A stretch of DNA of 64,000 nucleotides. It comes from Staphylotrichum longicolle (Eukaryota > Ascomycota > Sordariomycetes > Sordariales > Chaetomiaceae). Below are positions 1 through 12,495 of this stretch, one piece after another. Positions within the stretch are counted from its first letter, which is position 1, and each line of letters begins with the position of its first letter. Under the pieces are notes generated by a model. That model made no database searches. It had not been told where the DNA came from and worked only from the letters and a program-made list of their open reading frames with translations. The position numbers and the translations under genes are program-made. The DNA is taken from positions 13,851,243-13,915,242 of the forward strand of contig JAHCVI010000001.1 of NCBI GenBank assembly GCA_019096155.1, given 5' to 3'.

Positions 1-820
1 GACCAGAGTCCCAATTTTGTAAACGAGTGACTTTAGTTAGTATTTATAGAGATCTATCCTAGGTACCGTGCAGGACTGCGTTGAGCCCGGGTGCAGTGGA
101 AGGGGCTGTTCTTTTTTTTGGTTATTTCTTCTTTTCTTTGGGTGGAGTGGATGTTGGTGATGGGATTTGGGGTGCTGTGATGGGAGCCACTTGGTCTCAA
201 TGCCGACGGACCATAAAGTCCATCGGCGCGAGGCCTCGGCGCGAGGGGAAAGCACGAAGCCATGCCCGACGCGCAGTCTCAACCATCAAGGGGTACGAGG
301 GGGGAAGCGCAAAGACGTATCCAACGTGAACATCAATGGGTCATAACTCATGAATCATGCCGTGACAACCAGACAGACGCTGAGTAGCCTGTCACCGGAG
401 CAAGCCCAAAGGCCCACCCATGCCTGGCATACGAAACTTCGCATGGTACATGGGGGGTGGAAATGGACCAATATCCATCGTTTGCCGAACGGACTTGAAA
501 AGGACCGGTAAAAGACCGGTCCATGCCGAATGTTGATGGACCCAGTCAAAGCTTTGATAGGTGAAAGGGCTGGTGTCAAAGAGGCATAGAGCTTGTGCTC
601 TGCCAGTCGACAGCAGCAGCCCGGCACAGCCATCATTCTCTGCATATGAGAGGTGCCATCGACAGAACGGCAGATGTGGCAACGTCTTCGCCTCAGCAAA
701 GCCAGGAAACCAACCAGCCCAGAACCCTGCCAACACGACGGGCCGTGGAAAGAACGGCATTTGCCGCCCACATCACCAGCCATGAGCGTGAAGGCGAGCA
801 ATGGCCGCGAACCGGAACGG
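1..820. other. Intergenic; 3' flank of zinc-finger gene
   Basis: I see no supportable gene here. The open frames are short and overlap each other on both strands. The stop codon of the zinc-finger gene at 821-823 (minus strand) opens onto this stretch, so its right part should hold that gene's 3' untranslated region. Confidence 0.5.
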
Positions 821-1857
821 TCACGCGGGTACCGCCGACTTCCTCGGTCGTCCAACTTTCTTGTACTCCAATTGGCGATGTTCTCGAAAGGATGACAGGC
901 TCTGAAATGTCGCACCACACTGGCAAGTGAAGCAGGGGACCGCATCCGCCGACCGCCCCGCCGCTGCGCAGGAAGCGCGGGCGTGGTGGGCGAGGAATTT
1001 ATCCCAGCGTTGGAAGGACTTGCCACAGATGCATTGGTAACCGGGTGGTGCTGAGCTTCCATGCCCGTTGAGGAAACGGCACTCCCGAACATGTCGGGCC
1101 AGCCCGGGCTTGTCAGCGTAGTGCTTGCCGCATTGCTCTGCTGGGCAGACGTGGCGGACCTTGCATGCAGGAGGCTGGCCGGGACGTCGCGGCTTGAGGT
1201 GAGCTCTAAGAGTGCCGACGGGTTAGTTGGACCCCAGTCGCTAGAAGACTCGGGTGGGTTGTTGGACATACCGAAGCCGCTCAGCGGTGAAGTGTTTACC
1301 ACAGGTTGGGCACGGGTGGTGGACGGAGCGCGGAAGGAGGATCTTGGCATTATCGTTGCCTCCTTGGGCGATTCCGGGCTGCTTGCCACCGCTGGCACCC
1401 ACGCCATATTGAGCCAGGGAGGGGGCTTCAGGGCTAGTTTCTTCCGGGGTGTCTGCTTGGGAAAGAGACACAGGTGTTGTTGATGATGAGCCAATCGTGA
1501 TTGGAGAAGAGTCAAGGTTGGGGACCGAGAAGAGCGGATGGAAAGGGTCTTGCTCGGGGTGGGAATCTGGGGTGAAGGCTTCTGGTGGCGCAGGAGCTAT
1601 ATCACCGAGAGCGGCTTGGGCGCCACTCTCGCCGGTGCTGCTGGGTTCGGGTGGCAGATCGACGAACTGGAAGAGGTCGTCGTTCCAGAAAGCATCCGGG
1701 TGTGATATCCACTGCTGATCGCTCGGCCAGAAGTCTAGGTGGTCAAAATGGGGTGCTGAGGACGGAAGAGTTGGGTCCCAACTGTCAAATCCGTCGAGGA
1801 GAGCTCCCGCGTCTAAATGATGACCATGGTGTTCGTCAAAGATGGTGGGGGCGCGGA
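821..1857 (-). CDS. C2H2-type zinc-finger protein (5' end unresolved)
   Basis: Two exons are clear: 1272-1857 and 821-1205, separated by a 66-nt intron (1206-1271) with GTATGT donor, CTAAC branch site and TTAG acceptor. They encode at least 322 residues. The first half is acidic, rich in Pro, Ser, Asp and Phe, and activation-domain-like. The C-terminal half holds four zinc-finger-like units: CPTCGKHFTAERLRAH, which is split by the intron; a C-x4-C unit ending RHVREC (C2HC form); YQCICGKSFQRWDKFLAHH; and a last C-x-C unit ending FREHR. The protein stops with VGRPRKSAVPA, a basic tail resembling an AT-hook. In-frame TAA lies just upstream of 1857, so another exon must supply the start; an ATG at 2040-2042 is possible but gives no clean splice in phase. 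Probably a nuclear DNA-binding regulator; targets unknown. Confidence 0.72.
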
Positions 1858-3215
1858 CTTAGAATCCGCGCAGTTCTCTGTGACTGACTGTAGTCTGTGG
1901 TGCCTGGGGCGGGGCCTGATCGAGGTGACCGGCCCCCAATGTGAACTCTTGAGGTTGCTTGCAAATGAGTGTCGGAAAGTGAGAAAGCAAATCAAGTTTG
2001 CACGCCAAGTCCGAACACCACATCTTGTGTGAGACGGCCCATGTTTAAATCCTCGGCCGCGTTCGCGGGGCCAGTTTCCTGGACCTACCGCAGGGCTGTT
2101 AGCAGGTACGTCAACACTGCCACAAAGTTGGGTGTGTTTGCGGGCTGCTCACTCCTGGGGAAAAGTCTCCGTCCAACCTCAACAAGTCGGCGAGGGGCAG
2201 ATTTCCGCATCCAATCGCACAGTAGCGCCAGGCGTGTCGCCGCGGACCATTTTCGGCAGGCAACCGCCCTAAAGCCTCGCCGGATTCAGGCGATGCTTGG
2301 GCCCTGGCGGCATCTGAAATCGGGGCCACCGTGTCCTGGATCCGCCAGGTGTACGGCGGCCTCTTGGTCTGCAGGATTTTGGCATTTTGAGGGGAGCTGG
2401 ACAAGGCGAGAAACGGATTGGGTTATTGGAAAGTGAATGGATGACGGGGTTAGGGTTGGGCGCTTGTAGCACTGACACCCAGCAACAACGTAACTCGAGC
2501 TCTAAAACGAGACCCGACTAGGTTTCTGGTCTGTGGTTCCAGGTTTCCTGGAGAAATCGCGTGGCCATCCAGGTCCGTTAGAAGAAGGAGGGAGGGTTTG
2601 TTACCCGTCCCGAGTGAGGAAGCGCAAAGGAATTCATGATATTGATCATCATCCCAACAACAGCTGACAGCTCCTCAGAGTGGAACAAACATCCACTGTG
2701 GGTCACTTGACCAACCCGCGGTTTTAGCGTGTTTAGTGCCGGGAATCAACCTTAACGGCAATGCGACGAATTAGAACAGGCTGGCAATCAGCGGCAGGCA
2801 TCCACTGCCGGTGCCCGGCAAACCACGTCATCAGTCCGACCTGACAGCAGGGCTTCCTTCCCTCACCGGAAAGCGTCAACATCCAGATTCTTTCACGCCA
2901 TGTCGTAGACCTACCAAACAAAACCAAAAGGCTGACATTCTGACCTACGCCAGCTCTATCTCTTATCTCTTCCTGAACTCAGAGTAGTATCCGCGACCGC
3001 AGGCATCCTCTATGTCGCTGCCATAGCCGACCCCGACAGGCGGTGTGTGCTGCCTGCGCTCGATCCTTCTCTCGCTCCTTGCAGTGCATGGGACAGAGGT
3101 GTGCAACACCAGCAGACTCCGTCAACACTCTCTCCAAGACGGTTCCCACGAACTATCATCCAAACCACACTGTTCCGACACCTACTAACATCATCCCCCC
3201 CTCAGGACACCAACC
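1858..3215. promoter_or_regulatory. Divergent intergenic region, zinc-finger gene / DDHD lipase
   Basis: The zinc-finger gene is read leftward and the DDHD lipase rightward from this 1.36-kb stretch. It should contain both promoters and the missing first exon of the zinc-finger gene. The part just before the lipase start (about 3090-3215) is CT- and CA-rich, as is common for fungal 5' leaders. No convincing TATA box was seen. Confidence 0.5.
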
Positions 3216-6200
3216 ATGACCACCACCACAACCGACGCCCACACCCACACCCCGCCCTGCCGCCTCGCCCCGATCCCCTCCCCTCCTCCCACAAAGGGCC
3301 TCGAAGGCATCCCCCCGATCCGCGCCCAGTTCTTCTACGCCTCCCCCATTCCCATCGACGACCCCCTCTCCGCGGCCACCATCGTCGGCGCCTCCGACGC
3401 GAAACCCTCCAAGCTCCCGCTCCGCCCCTTCTCCGCCGGCGACAACGCCGCCCTCGAGCGCGCCTGGCTCGGCCTCGCCTCGGACCGCGACCGCCGGAAC
3501 CACACGCATGCCCAGCGCAACCGCAGCCCGAGTCCCGGGCTGGGGAGGGAGAATGCCGAGAAGCTGGCGGCGGTGGTGAACAGCCTGGCGGCGAAGCACC
3601 GCGAGAAACACGAGCGGGAGGGGCTGGGTGGTGAGGATGGTGCAGGTGGGGTGGTTGGGCCGGTGACGCCCGAGCTGGGCGGCGTGCCGGTGTGTTGTGC
3701 GGAGCTCAAGATTGATGCGTCGGCCGAGTTGAGGAGGGAGTTTTGTGCGGTCACGAGGCGGAGGCAGCCTATCTTGGATCAGGACCGGGTGTTGGAGGGG
3801 GTGATGACGCAGCTGTCGAGGTTGAGGATGGAGGCCGAGGGCGCGAAGGCGGCGCCAGCGGATGTGGGGTTGCTGGGCACCAGTCCGGCGGTGCAGGTTG
3901 TGGGCAGTGTCGGGTCGAGGTCGTCGACGCCGTCGGCGGATGGGCCAATCCTTGCGTCGAGTCTCCCTGTTGGGGGGTTCATGACGGCGAGGCCGCCCGT
4001 GCTGGATGATGGGATCTCGGGAAAGCCGTTTGTGCGAGTGGAGCCGACGTCGAGGTCGAATAGATCGTCTGGGGTCGCTACTCCGGACGAGAGGGCCATG
4101 AAGACTGTGCTTCGGGGTAGGACCAGAGGCGACAGTCGGGCGTCGGCACGTGGACGGCCTCCTGCGGAACGGCTGGAGGACTCGGTTGAGCTGCCCGTGG
4201 GCATCTCGAGGCTGCACATGGTCTCGCTTCCTGTGCTCCAGATGAAGCCGATATACTGGTCTCCGGTCAACGACATAGCGACCGTGCTGAGGGCTACGTG
4301 GTTCTACAGGTAAGCAAGCTTGCCTTTACAGTTGGAGTGTTTCTTAGCTAACTGGTATCTAGAGACACCATGGTTCCGGTAGAGCCCATGGTCGCGAACC
4401 AGTTAGAGGCTGGCTACCGCGAGCTTCGGCCGTGGACAGAAACTTGGGCCGATGAGCTCAAATCCGCCCTCGATGTTGGCCCCCTCGGCGAGGAAAAGGT
4501 ATCGCACCGTCTCTGGCCAGAGGAGAACGATAAACGACACAAGAGCAAGGATGGTCTGGCCCCCGAGCCGCCAATATCCACCGACCCCTTCTGCGCGGCG
4601 AGGTGTTTCCGTGGGGAAGCCGCTGCTGAAGGAACGCTGGAGCCCGTCCACACTGAACAGGACACGGCACTACCCCCTCCCGAATCTAGGATGTATTCCA
4701 AAGCCCATGTCATCTACAAAGATGCCTCGACAGCGTTTTTGCTCAAACCCAGCCAGAAGCCGTCGGCGTATTACGGCCGGAGGCCCATTTCCAAGATCGT
4801 GAAGGGCATCACTGTGGGGCTCCCAGTCGTTCGTGGATTTGACCGCACAGCGTGGGAACGGGTGCACGATAAACGGGCGGCTTCACGCAGCAAGACCACG
4901 GCACCCACAACGCCAGCGGCGGAGCTGCGCCAAACTGCTGAGCAAGGTGGATGCCCTGGCTGCCAAATCGAAAAAGACCGCGGCCAAGTTACCGATCTGG
5001 TCTTGGTCGCCCACGGCATTGGCCAGAAGCTATCCGAGCGTGTCGAGAGCTTCCATTTTACTCATGCCGTCAACGCCTTCCGGCGAGCTGTCAACATTGA
5101 ACTTGAAAGTCCAGTTGTGAAGGCCGTGCTCCGGCCTGAGCAGAACGGCATCATGGTGCTTCCTGTCAACTGGCGCCATCTCCTAAGCTTCGGAGACGGC
5201 GACGCCAGCGAGGAGGATAAGACGGCCTACTCGCCGGAGGGCTTCAGCCTCAAGGATATTGAGCCTCCCACGATTCCCGCGGTGCGGAGCATGATTTCGG
5301 ATGTCATGTTTGACATCCCCTTCTACATGTCCCATCTCAAACCCAAGATGATAGCTGCCCTCGTCGGCGAGGCAAACCGCGTTTACCGCCTCTGGTGCGG
5401 CAACAACCCAGGGTTTTCCGATAAGGGCCGCGTCCACCTGATCGCCCACTCTCTCGGCAGTGCCATGGCGATTGAGGTTCTTTCCAAACAACCGACCCGC
5501 GTCCCCCGCCCGCTCAACCTCTCCAACCCCACCCCGGACACGCGCTTCTTCGAGTTCGACACGACCAACCTGTTCCTCCTGGGCAGCCCGGCCGGCTTCT
5601 TCCTCCTTCTCGAGCGCGGCGGTCTAGTTCCGCGGCGAGGCCGCCTCAAACCGGGCGCCGACGCCGCCGACACAGTCGCCAAAGACGTGGTAGGCGACGT
5701 CGGCATGTTTGGCTGCATCGCCGTCGACAACATCTACAACATCCTCGCCAAGGAAGACCCCATCGCCTACCTGCTCAACGGCACCATCGACCCTGTGTAC
5801 GCGGCGGGCCTTAAAGTGGCCTACGTCCCGAGCATCAGCACCTCCTTCTTCAAATCCGTCGGCGACGCCGTCAGGGGTCTGGCCGGCGCGACCCCGGCTC
5901 CGGCCGCGACCGCGTCGTTGACGGCGGGCCATGCGCAGGCAAAGAAGCCGTCTGTGGCGCGGCTGCCGTCGCAGCTCGAGCTGGAGGTGCATGATTTCAC
6001 GAGGGAGGAGATCGCGGAGCGCAAGGCGTTCTTGTTGAATGATAATGGGCAGATTGATTACTACCTCCGGTCGGGAGGCGGGCCGCTCGAGATTCAGTAC
6101 CTGAACATGCTGAGCGCCCACACGAGTTACTGGACGAACCAGGATCTGATCAGGTTGTTGTGCTTGGAAATTGGGAGGGTGCCAGGGAGGGAGCATACCT

Positions 6201-6253
6201 TGGGCTCGATGAGAGCTGTCAAGGTCAAGGGCAGGTTTGTGGGGCAGGATTAG
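3216..6253 (+). CDS. DDHD-domain phospholipase (PA-PLA1-like)
   Basis: Exons 3216-4309 and 4363-6253, with a 53-nt intron (GTAAGC donor, CTAAC branch site, TCTAG acceptor), give 994 residues. The start ATG at 3216 sits in a good fungal context (CAACCATGA) and is followed by a low-complexity Thr/His/Pro N-terminus. The lipase nucleophile motif HSLGS is present, with Ser at about residue 728. It is followed by the DDHD region, from about FDTTNLFLLGSPAGFF to HTSYWTNQDLIRLL near residue 960. Related proteins such as yeast Ddl1 and mammalian DDHD1/2 hydrolyse phospholipids, typically phosphatidic acid, at membranes; activity here is inferred from the motif and domain order. A long linker between the N-terminal block and the core contains low-complexity Ala/Gly/Ser stretches. 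No signal peptide or membrane segment is evident. Confidence 0.88.
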
Positions 6254-9200
6254 CTGGGGTGAAAGGGGGTGTCAGGGGGATAGTGAGTTTGTCTGTTTTG
6301 GATCAGGATTTGGATGGAGGTTTTGGCATTCTTAGCATGGCGTTGGCACACTGGTTATTATGGCCCTAGATTGGGGTGGCATGGGAGCGACGGGGCGTTT
6401 GATCTCGTACCACACGATGGCGTTTGGTTCCCAGACGGCGCACAGAGAGGTGATAGCATCAATACCCTGGGATAGAATAGGTCGTAGGCAAGGTGTACAT
6501 CATTCCAGCCACGGGAGCATACATGAGCTTGTGTACCTCTGGTGATCGGTGCTGGTGCTATGTTCCTGAGACGAATCTCACCCTTCGACCATAGAATGCC
6601 CTGTCTCTGTCCTGTACCTCTCGAATGCTGATCAACAATGCATCTCCTGCGGGGAGCGAGCGACACAAAACTTCTTTTAGTAATCTCGAAACCAGTCCAT
6701 CTCAGTTTCTGGGTACGTTGCCAATGACTGGTGACAAACAATCCCTACCTCCTCTTACATCCCCTACGGCTACCCTCTTGGATTCACCTCTTACCATCGA
6801 TTACGAACAAGGGCAAGAAACCCGTAGCAATAAATGACTACTTTAGAAGGATATGCGGGAGGGTGCCGTGTTTTCGGGACAGTTGGACAGGTCCTACGCT
6901 CTGAAATGCCCATGTTGTAGGAGTACAATTGCTTCCAACAGAGGCATCTGTCTGTCTTGAGGGGATTGCAGACTTGACCCTGGCCGCACCTCGTTGTTTT
7001 CTGGGGGAATCTGATACAAATTGATGCCCTTGTTTCTACACAGACGTCGGATCTCCATAAGATACCCAGTATTCCCCGATGGAAACCCGGGTCTTTACTC
7101 TAACGGTTGTTGATCAAACCAGCAGCCCCTGACCTTAAACTTCCAAAGAACCCAGAGACTCAAGAACGGGGCAAATATGGAGATGTCAGCGGTGTCTATA
7201 CCATAGAACATGTCTCTTTTGCCACCAGGCTGCGCGTCAACACCCAGCCTCATCGACATTGAGGGTGCAGCAACAGGGAGCCAAGCAGGCACTCCAAGCA
7301 ATAAACAAGGAAAAAGGGGTAATATGATACTGTCACACCACACCTATGATCCTTCCCCATTATGCCTAAGGGTGCGGGAAAACAAGGGGCGCAGGGACGG
7401 GATGGACCGCCAAAGGATCTGTCATCTCCACGATGGCTGTATCAGCACGCCAGCTGTTGCTCATCTCGCCCTGCCCTCTCCTGACAAGGCCCCGGAAAGC
7501 CAGGGAGTGAGTGCCACGCCGGCGTTCTAGACTCTCCTTCCAGCCCCTTCCAAACCCCGTCCAGGTCTTGAAGCCTGAGGCGGACGGGACGCAGTCGGCC
7601 AGAAACGGGTAGATCACCCCCTGCATAGATCCAGACCACGCCGTCTCCATACTTGACCCGGGCTCGAAAGTACCACCAGGGTCTCGTCCGAGAATGCCCA
7701 CATGTACCAAAAAAAAGTTCACAAAGATCAAGACCAAGACCGGGACGGGAAACGGGACGGAGGCGAGTAACGGAGCCCACGATGGCGACAGTTCCGTCAG
7801 TCGCATACCATCTCCCCCCTCATACTCAGCCCCCCTTCCCGCGCAATAATTCTCACCAGACCCAAACTCAAACGCCTCACGGCTTCCCCGTCCACGTACG
7901 TACCACGCACCGCCATCTTTCTCACACAGACGGCCCCCACGTCATCCCACCATTTGGCTCCTACCCAGAGAATCACCAAACAAGCTCCTCCCGCATGGCA
8001 AGTTCCGTCAGCACTCCGCCTGCACAAACAATCCTACGAAGTGTACTGTACGACGCCGGCAATGAAGACAGACACACCAGCGTACCTCGCTGTGCCTGCG
8101 CCATCCTCCCTTCCCGGCATATCATCACCAGGTAAACAAGGTAAAGTCACAGAGAAAGAGGGGTGTGCCTACGAGCAAAAGACCTCAACTCTCGCAAGCA
8201 TGTCTGCATACAACCAATTATGGAGGTCGGAACTTTCCTCCAACCCCAGATATCCCCAAGCAAGCCAAACCGGCGCGCCGGCGCCAGCAAGTCCCCATCG
8301 CCCACCCAACTCGGACTCGCATAGAAACGCATCACCGTACCATTCTACATACCCAAAAACCCGAGCCCAGTTCGGCTTGATTGGCCCAAGGCCCAAGTCC
8401 GGTGATGACCATGACCTCGGACTCGGCCATTTGCCTTCCACCCCGTCCACGTTTGAACGGGCAGTACCATATCCCCAGGCCGGCATCTATCTGACGCACG
8501 AGCCAAACGGAGAAAGCACGGGGTAGATACATTACCTCAAGCCTGCATGGTCGGTCCGAGCCCACGAGACTGGAAATCCAGGATGTGACAAGGCCAACCA
8601 AGCCCAAAAGTTCGAGGACAACACTCGCCGCTGACACGCAGCCAGTCAGTCAGTCGCTCTACTGCCGTGCGTCGGTCCAAAGTGTCAGAAGTTTAAACCC
8701 CCCAGTCAACTTGCCAACCAGCAGTCGGGGTGTCGCACACACAAATGTCACGGGTTTCGAAAGTTCCAAAACGCTTCCAAATCCGGAAGAAAGCCATCTT
8801 CCCTTGGCGATGCTGCGCTGCAGGCAGTACGGGAAGTGCGCCGCTCAAGCGCGCTTCTTCCTCCCCTCCCAGAGCTGCTGTCTGGGTCAATGCCCTCTGT
8901 GGTTAGTTTATTCCAAATCCATGCAAAGAAAAACGCCAGCTTGCCAGCCAGCCAAAATTGCCGCGAACAACACAGCGCACTGCCAACGATTGTCGGTGAC
9001 CAAAGCACCCCCTGCTTAAGGTACCTTACGCCAACAATCACCCCCCAGCCAAAACAGCGGGGATCTTATGAACAAGGGCATGTTTCTCCCCAACACTAAC
9101 GGCCCTGCACATCCATGCCACCGGTCCCGAACCTCACCGTCGGCGCCGGTTCCGGGGACAGATCGCCCTGTCACCTGCCGTCCTTGACAGTATCTTGGTC

Positions 9201-12200
9201 TGATCATGACAGTTGGCGTGGCCCAAATGCCAACATTCCAAAACACCGCTGCTGCGACAATGCGACAGTTCAGCCACTTCAGCGCACTATTGACGAAGAG
9301 CCGTCCCGGCCCATGCAACCCAGCGGCCAGCCCACACACCTCCCCCACGTGTGTTCGGTCGTCGGCACGCGGCACAGCAATTGCACACGCCAGGGCTGCG
9401 GCGGAGGCGGCGGCGGCGGCTAGGTGCGTCTACGCATCTTTCCCATCCCCGCCATTGCCATGCGACCCGACTGGCAACTGCCGAACCGACGGGGGACCCT
9501 CGGCAGCAGAGCGCAGCGGAAGGGATGGAAGTGCAACTGGACTGGTCGCTGCCGCGGCCACCAGCAGAGAGACTCCAGGTTGTTCTCTGGCTTTAGGTAG
9601 CGTTCCTTTGCTGGGGTGAGACGCAGGAAAGTCTCCGAGCGAGACGGACCAACCGGGGTGGGTGTCGCGCCGGGGACAAAGTCGCGTCCTTCCCCGGCGA
9701 GTACCAACGTCACGTCTGCTGGTCCAGGTGACGATCGGCTCCCACCCGGTGTATAGTGCCTCGTAATAATGCGCGCGTCCTGACAATCAAGCTTGGTGAG
9801 GTATGCACGATCCTTCGACGGCCCCCTCGTCTCTCTCAATGACACCGCGCCTGTCGCCTGTCGGGTGGCAGGCTGGATCCTGACAAGCGCAGGGAACCGC
9901 GCGGACGCTTGAGGACATCGCCGAAGGGTTGCGCAGCTAGCGCGAGTTGATCCAGACAAGAGACGCCGAGATGCTCGTCCAAGCGAGGTGTTTTCTTGGT
10001 TCTGCATCCGTTGGGCTGGTCCCGGGAACTTCCAAGCCGCCGTGCGTGCAACCTCGGGGTGTCAGGCGGCTGTCTGGCCAATCGCTGTCCCGCTGGTCTC
10101 CTTTCCTGCGGGCCACTCCTGATCCAAACCCGCACTGGCGTCTGGCCCCCAATGGCAGATCAGCAGGACCATTGCCCTGCACGCCAAAGGGTCAGGGGTG
10201 TGCGCGGCGTTCCTCTGGGTCGATTCGGGCATGCCGGCGATGGCAAGGAAATCAAGGTTTGGGGGCTGCAGGAATCGCAATAGTGGCCTGTGTGACGCGG
10301 GCAGGCTGACGATGGCCGCGGATGCGGCCGGAGGATCTGATGCACGCTGCAATGTGTCTGGGAGCCCGCGTGTTAACCACACCGCCAAGGGCAGTTGCCA
10401 TTGCCGATGTTGGGCGAGCAAGGGCTGCCTCGATGCGCACTTGGATTGTCGCCAAGTGCCTTTCGGCCGGTTGTGTAAGTTTTTAGTCATGGGCGAGGGT
10501 GCTCCTTGCCCCATGCCTCGTGGCGTCTTGCGCGCTGACAGGAAGAGGAGATCTGCTCCAGTTTTTGAGAACCTTGCATGGACTTCGGCGACCGTTGGAT
10601 CGCTCGCACGGCCGTTGGGTCTCGGGGACGGAGGGAAGAGGAAGCCTGGACAGCGCTAGGCTCAACCCCTTGCCCGTACCGAGCTAATCTCACCACCTGT
10701 GCACTTTAAGAGGGCCTGATTGGATGGACAGACGGCAGTGACGTTTCGCTTGTTACCGCAGGTCGGCCATTGGCCCCCCCCCGTTTGCCCAGGGGAACGG
10801 AGAGAGCCGTTCGGTTCCTTCACGCGCACAGGCGTGAATGCCCTCCAATCCCGCGAAGGGGAATGAAGCAGGCAAAAGCGCAGGTCGTTGGTCAGGGAAA
10901 GACATTCCGGCCTATGGGACGCCGAGTCCTCGCCACCCAAACAGCCCTGCCGAGATTGCGGGTGCAGGCAGGTGCTGGCAAAGCGGCCGACCTGTCTCAC
11001 GCCGTTCTCCCCACAACGATAATCGGCCGACTGCTCAATTGGAGTCATCAACTTGCGCAGACCGCCAACGCCAACAAACGTGAATGCGAGGCGTGACATC
11101 GTTTGGGGTCCAGGAAGGAAATAAGGGTCGTACGCCCGCTGCGAGTGGACGGGCAGTCCTGGGATCTGCCGTGCGACGTCGGACCATAGGGCTTAGGATG
11201 ACGGCAGCTGAGTGGCTGATAAACGCGACGCTGTGTATGGTCGCCCTACCAAGACCCTCCAATTTGAACGACGTGCCCCCAAGCATTCCAGCATCCAATA
11301 GCGCGGCCTTGTGGGAGGGTAAGCTGCTGTTGTGGCCGGGTCAGCCGCTTGCACGTCACTGGCGATCCCGTCCCATCCTGTGAGGTGGTGCAGATTGTCT
11401 CTCGGTCAGCGCTGCGGTGTTCAGTGGAAGTTGCATCCAAGTTGCGGGGGACGTTGTTCCTCGCTCCTGGAACTGACGAGGGAGTCATGCGGTCAGAATA
11501 TTGCCCGCACTGGGCAGGAGGATCCGTTCGAGCAGATGGAAGGAGCCATGTCATGCAGCCCTGCGTCCTTCCCGCCCTCACAGTTGACAAATCAGATGAG
11601 ACGAACGCGACTGCCATCCAGCGATGGACTCGGCAATTTCAAGTTCGCCGATTTGTCATGGTACTGAAAGTGTCGGAACGACGGGAACTGGACTTTCCAC
11701 GCTTCGCTGCATCCGCCAGGCTTCGGTGCTTTCGCGGGCAAGGACGAACTCGGATAAAGTCACGGGTAACTTGGTTCGCAGGACCAGGGAAGGAGCCACC
11801 ATTAGGCGCGTTGGCGCGTTCCTCATCACCACAAAGTGGAGCGCTCGAACATTAGCGTCCAGGCCCACCGTGCCAAGCATGGAGTCGTTGAAGATTCACT
11901 TTAGCGTGGGTGCGGTCCGTCGGCCGCGGAGCGGAGCAGAGGCTGCGGCACAGGCCCCGATCCACTGCAAAGATCTCGCCCATTTCGTTTAGCTCCTGTC
12001 AGAACCAGGAAGATGCTAGTTTGCGCTCGAAATCAGGCGATGCGAGGACCCAATGTGTTGCGAAACTTTGTGTGTTTGTATGTTTGAAGAGGCTAACAGA
12101 TGCGATTCTTTGTAGGTCTAGTGTATGTGCAGCAGAATACACGTCGTACAGTTGGGGTTCTCCTCCTCCATATTCCCCCAAACAAGCCGAAAAGGAAAGA

Positions 12201-12495
12201 AAAGATGGAAATTGTTGCAGAGACAATGTAAAGCCGCCCGTTGCCGCGAACCAAGATCGAGGTCTTGAACCCGATCCCTCCCAATGTATATCCAAACACC
12301 CCGTTCGTGCCCAAAAGTTGCCACCATATCGCGTACATTATTCATACAGAGCGTGTAAAAGGAATGAAGCCAACCCCCACCAAAAACCCGTCTTGTGTCC
12401 TCGACGCCTCCTTGGTATCTACCCAGAGAATGTGTGTGAAATATATGTCCAATCAGAAAACCCGCCCGTCGTGAAATTGACCTTCTGTCAAGTCA
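6254..12495. other. Long gene-poor stretch
   Basis: About 6.2 kb without a supportable gene. The longest open frames (for example 7954-8526 plus, 190 codons) are low in complexity, have competing frames on the other strand, and show no domain I recognise. Base composition is similar to the flanking coding DNA, so it does not look like an AT-rich, RIP-degraded repeat. The left end holds the lipase 3' flank and the right end the 3' flank of the C2H2 gene. Confidence 0.5.

Noticed and set aside
7954..8526. A 190-codon plus frame in the gene-poor stretch
   Set aside because: Low-complexity Pro/Ser/Thr content, overlapping frames on the other strand and no recognisable motif.
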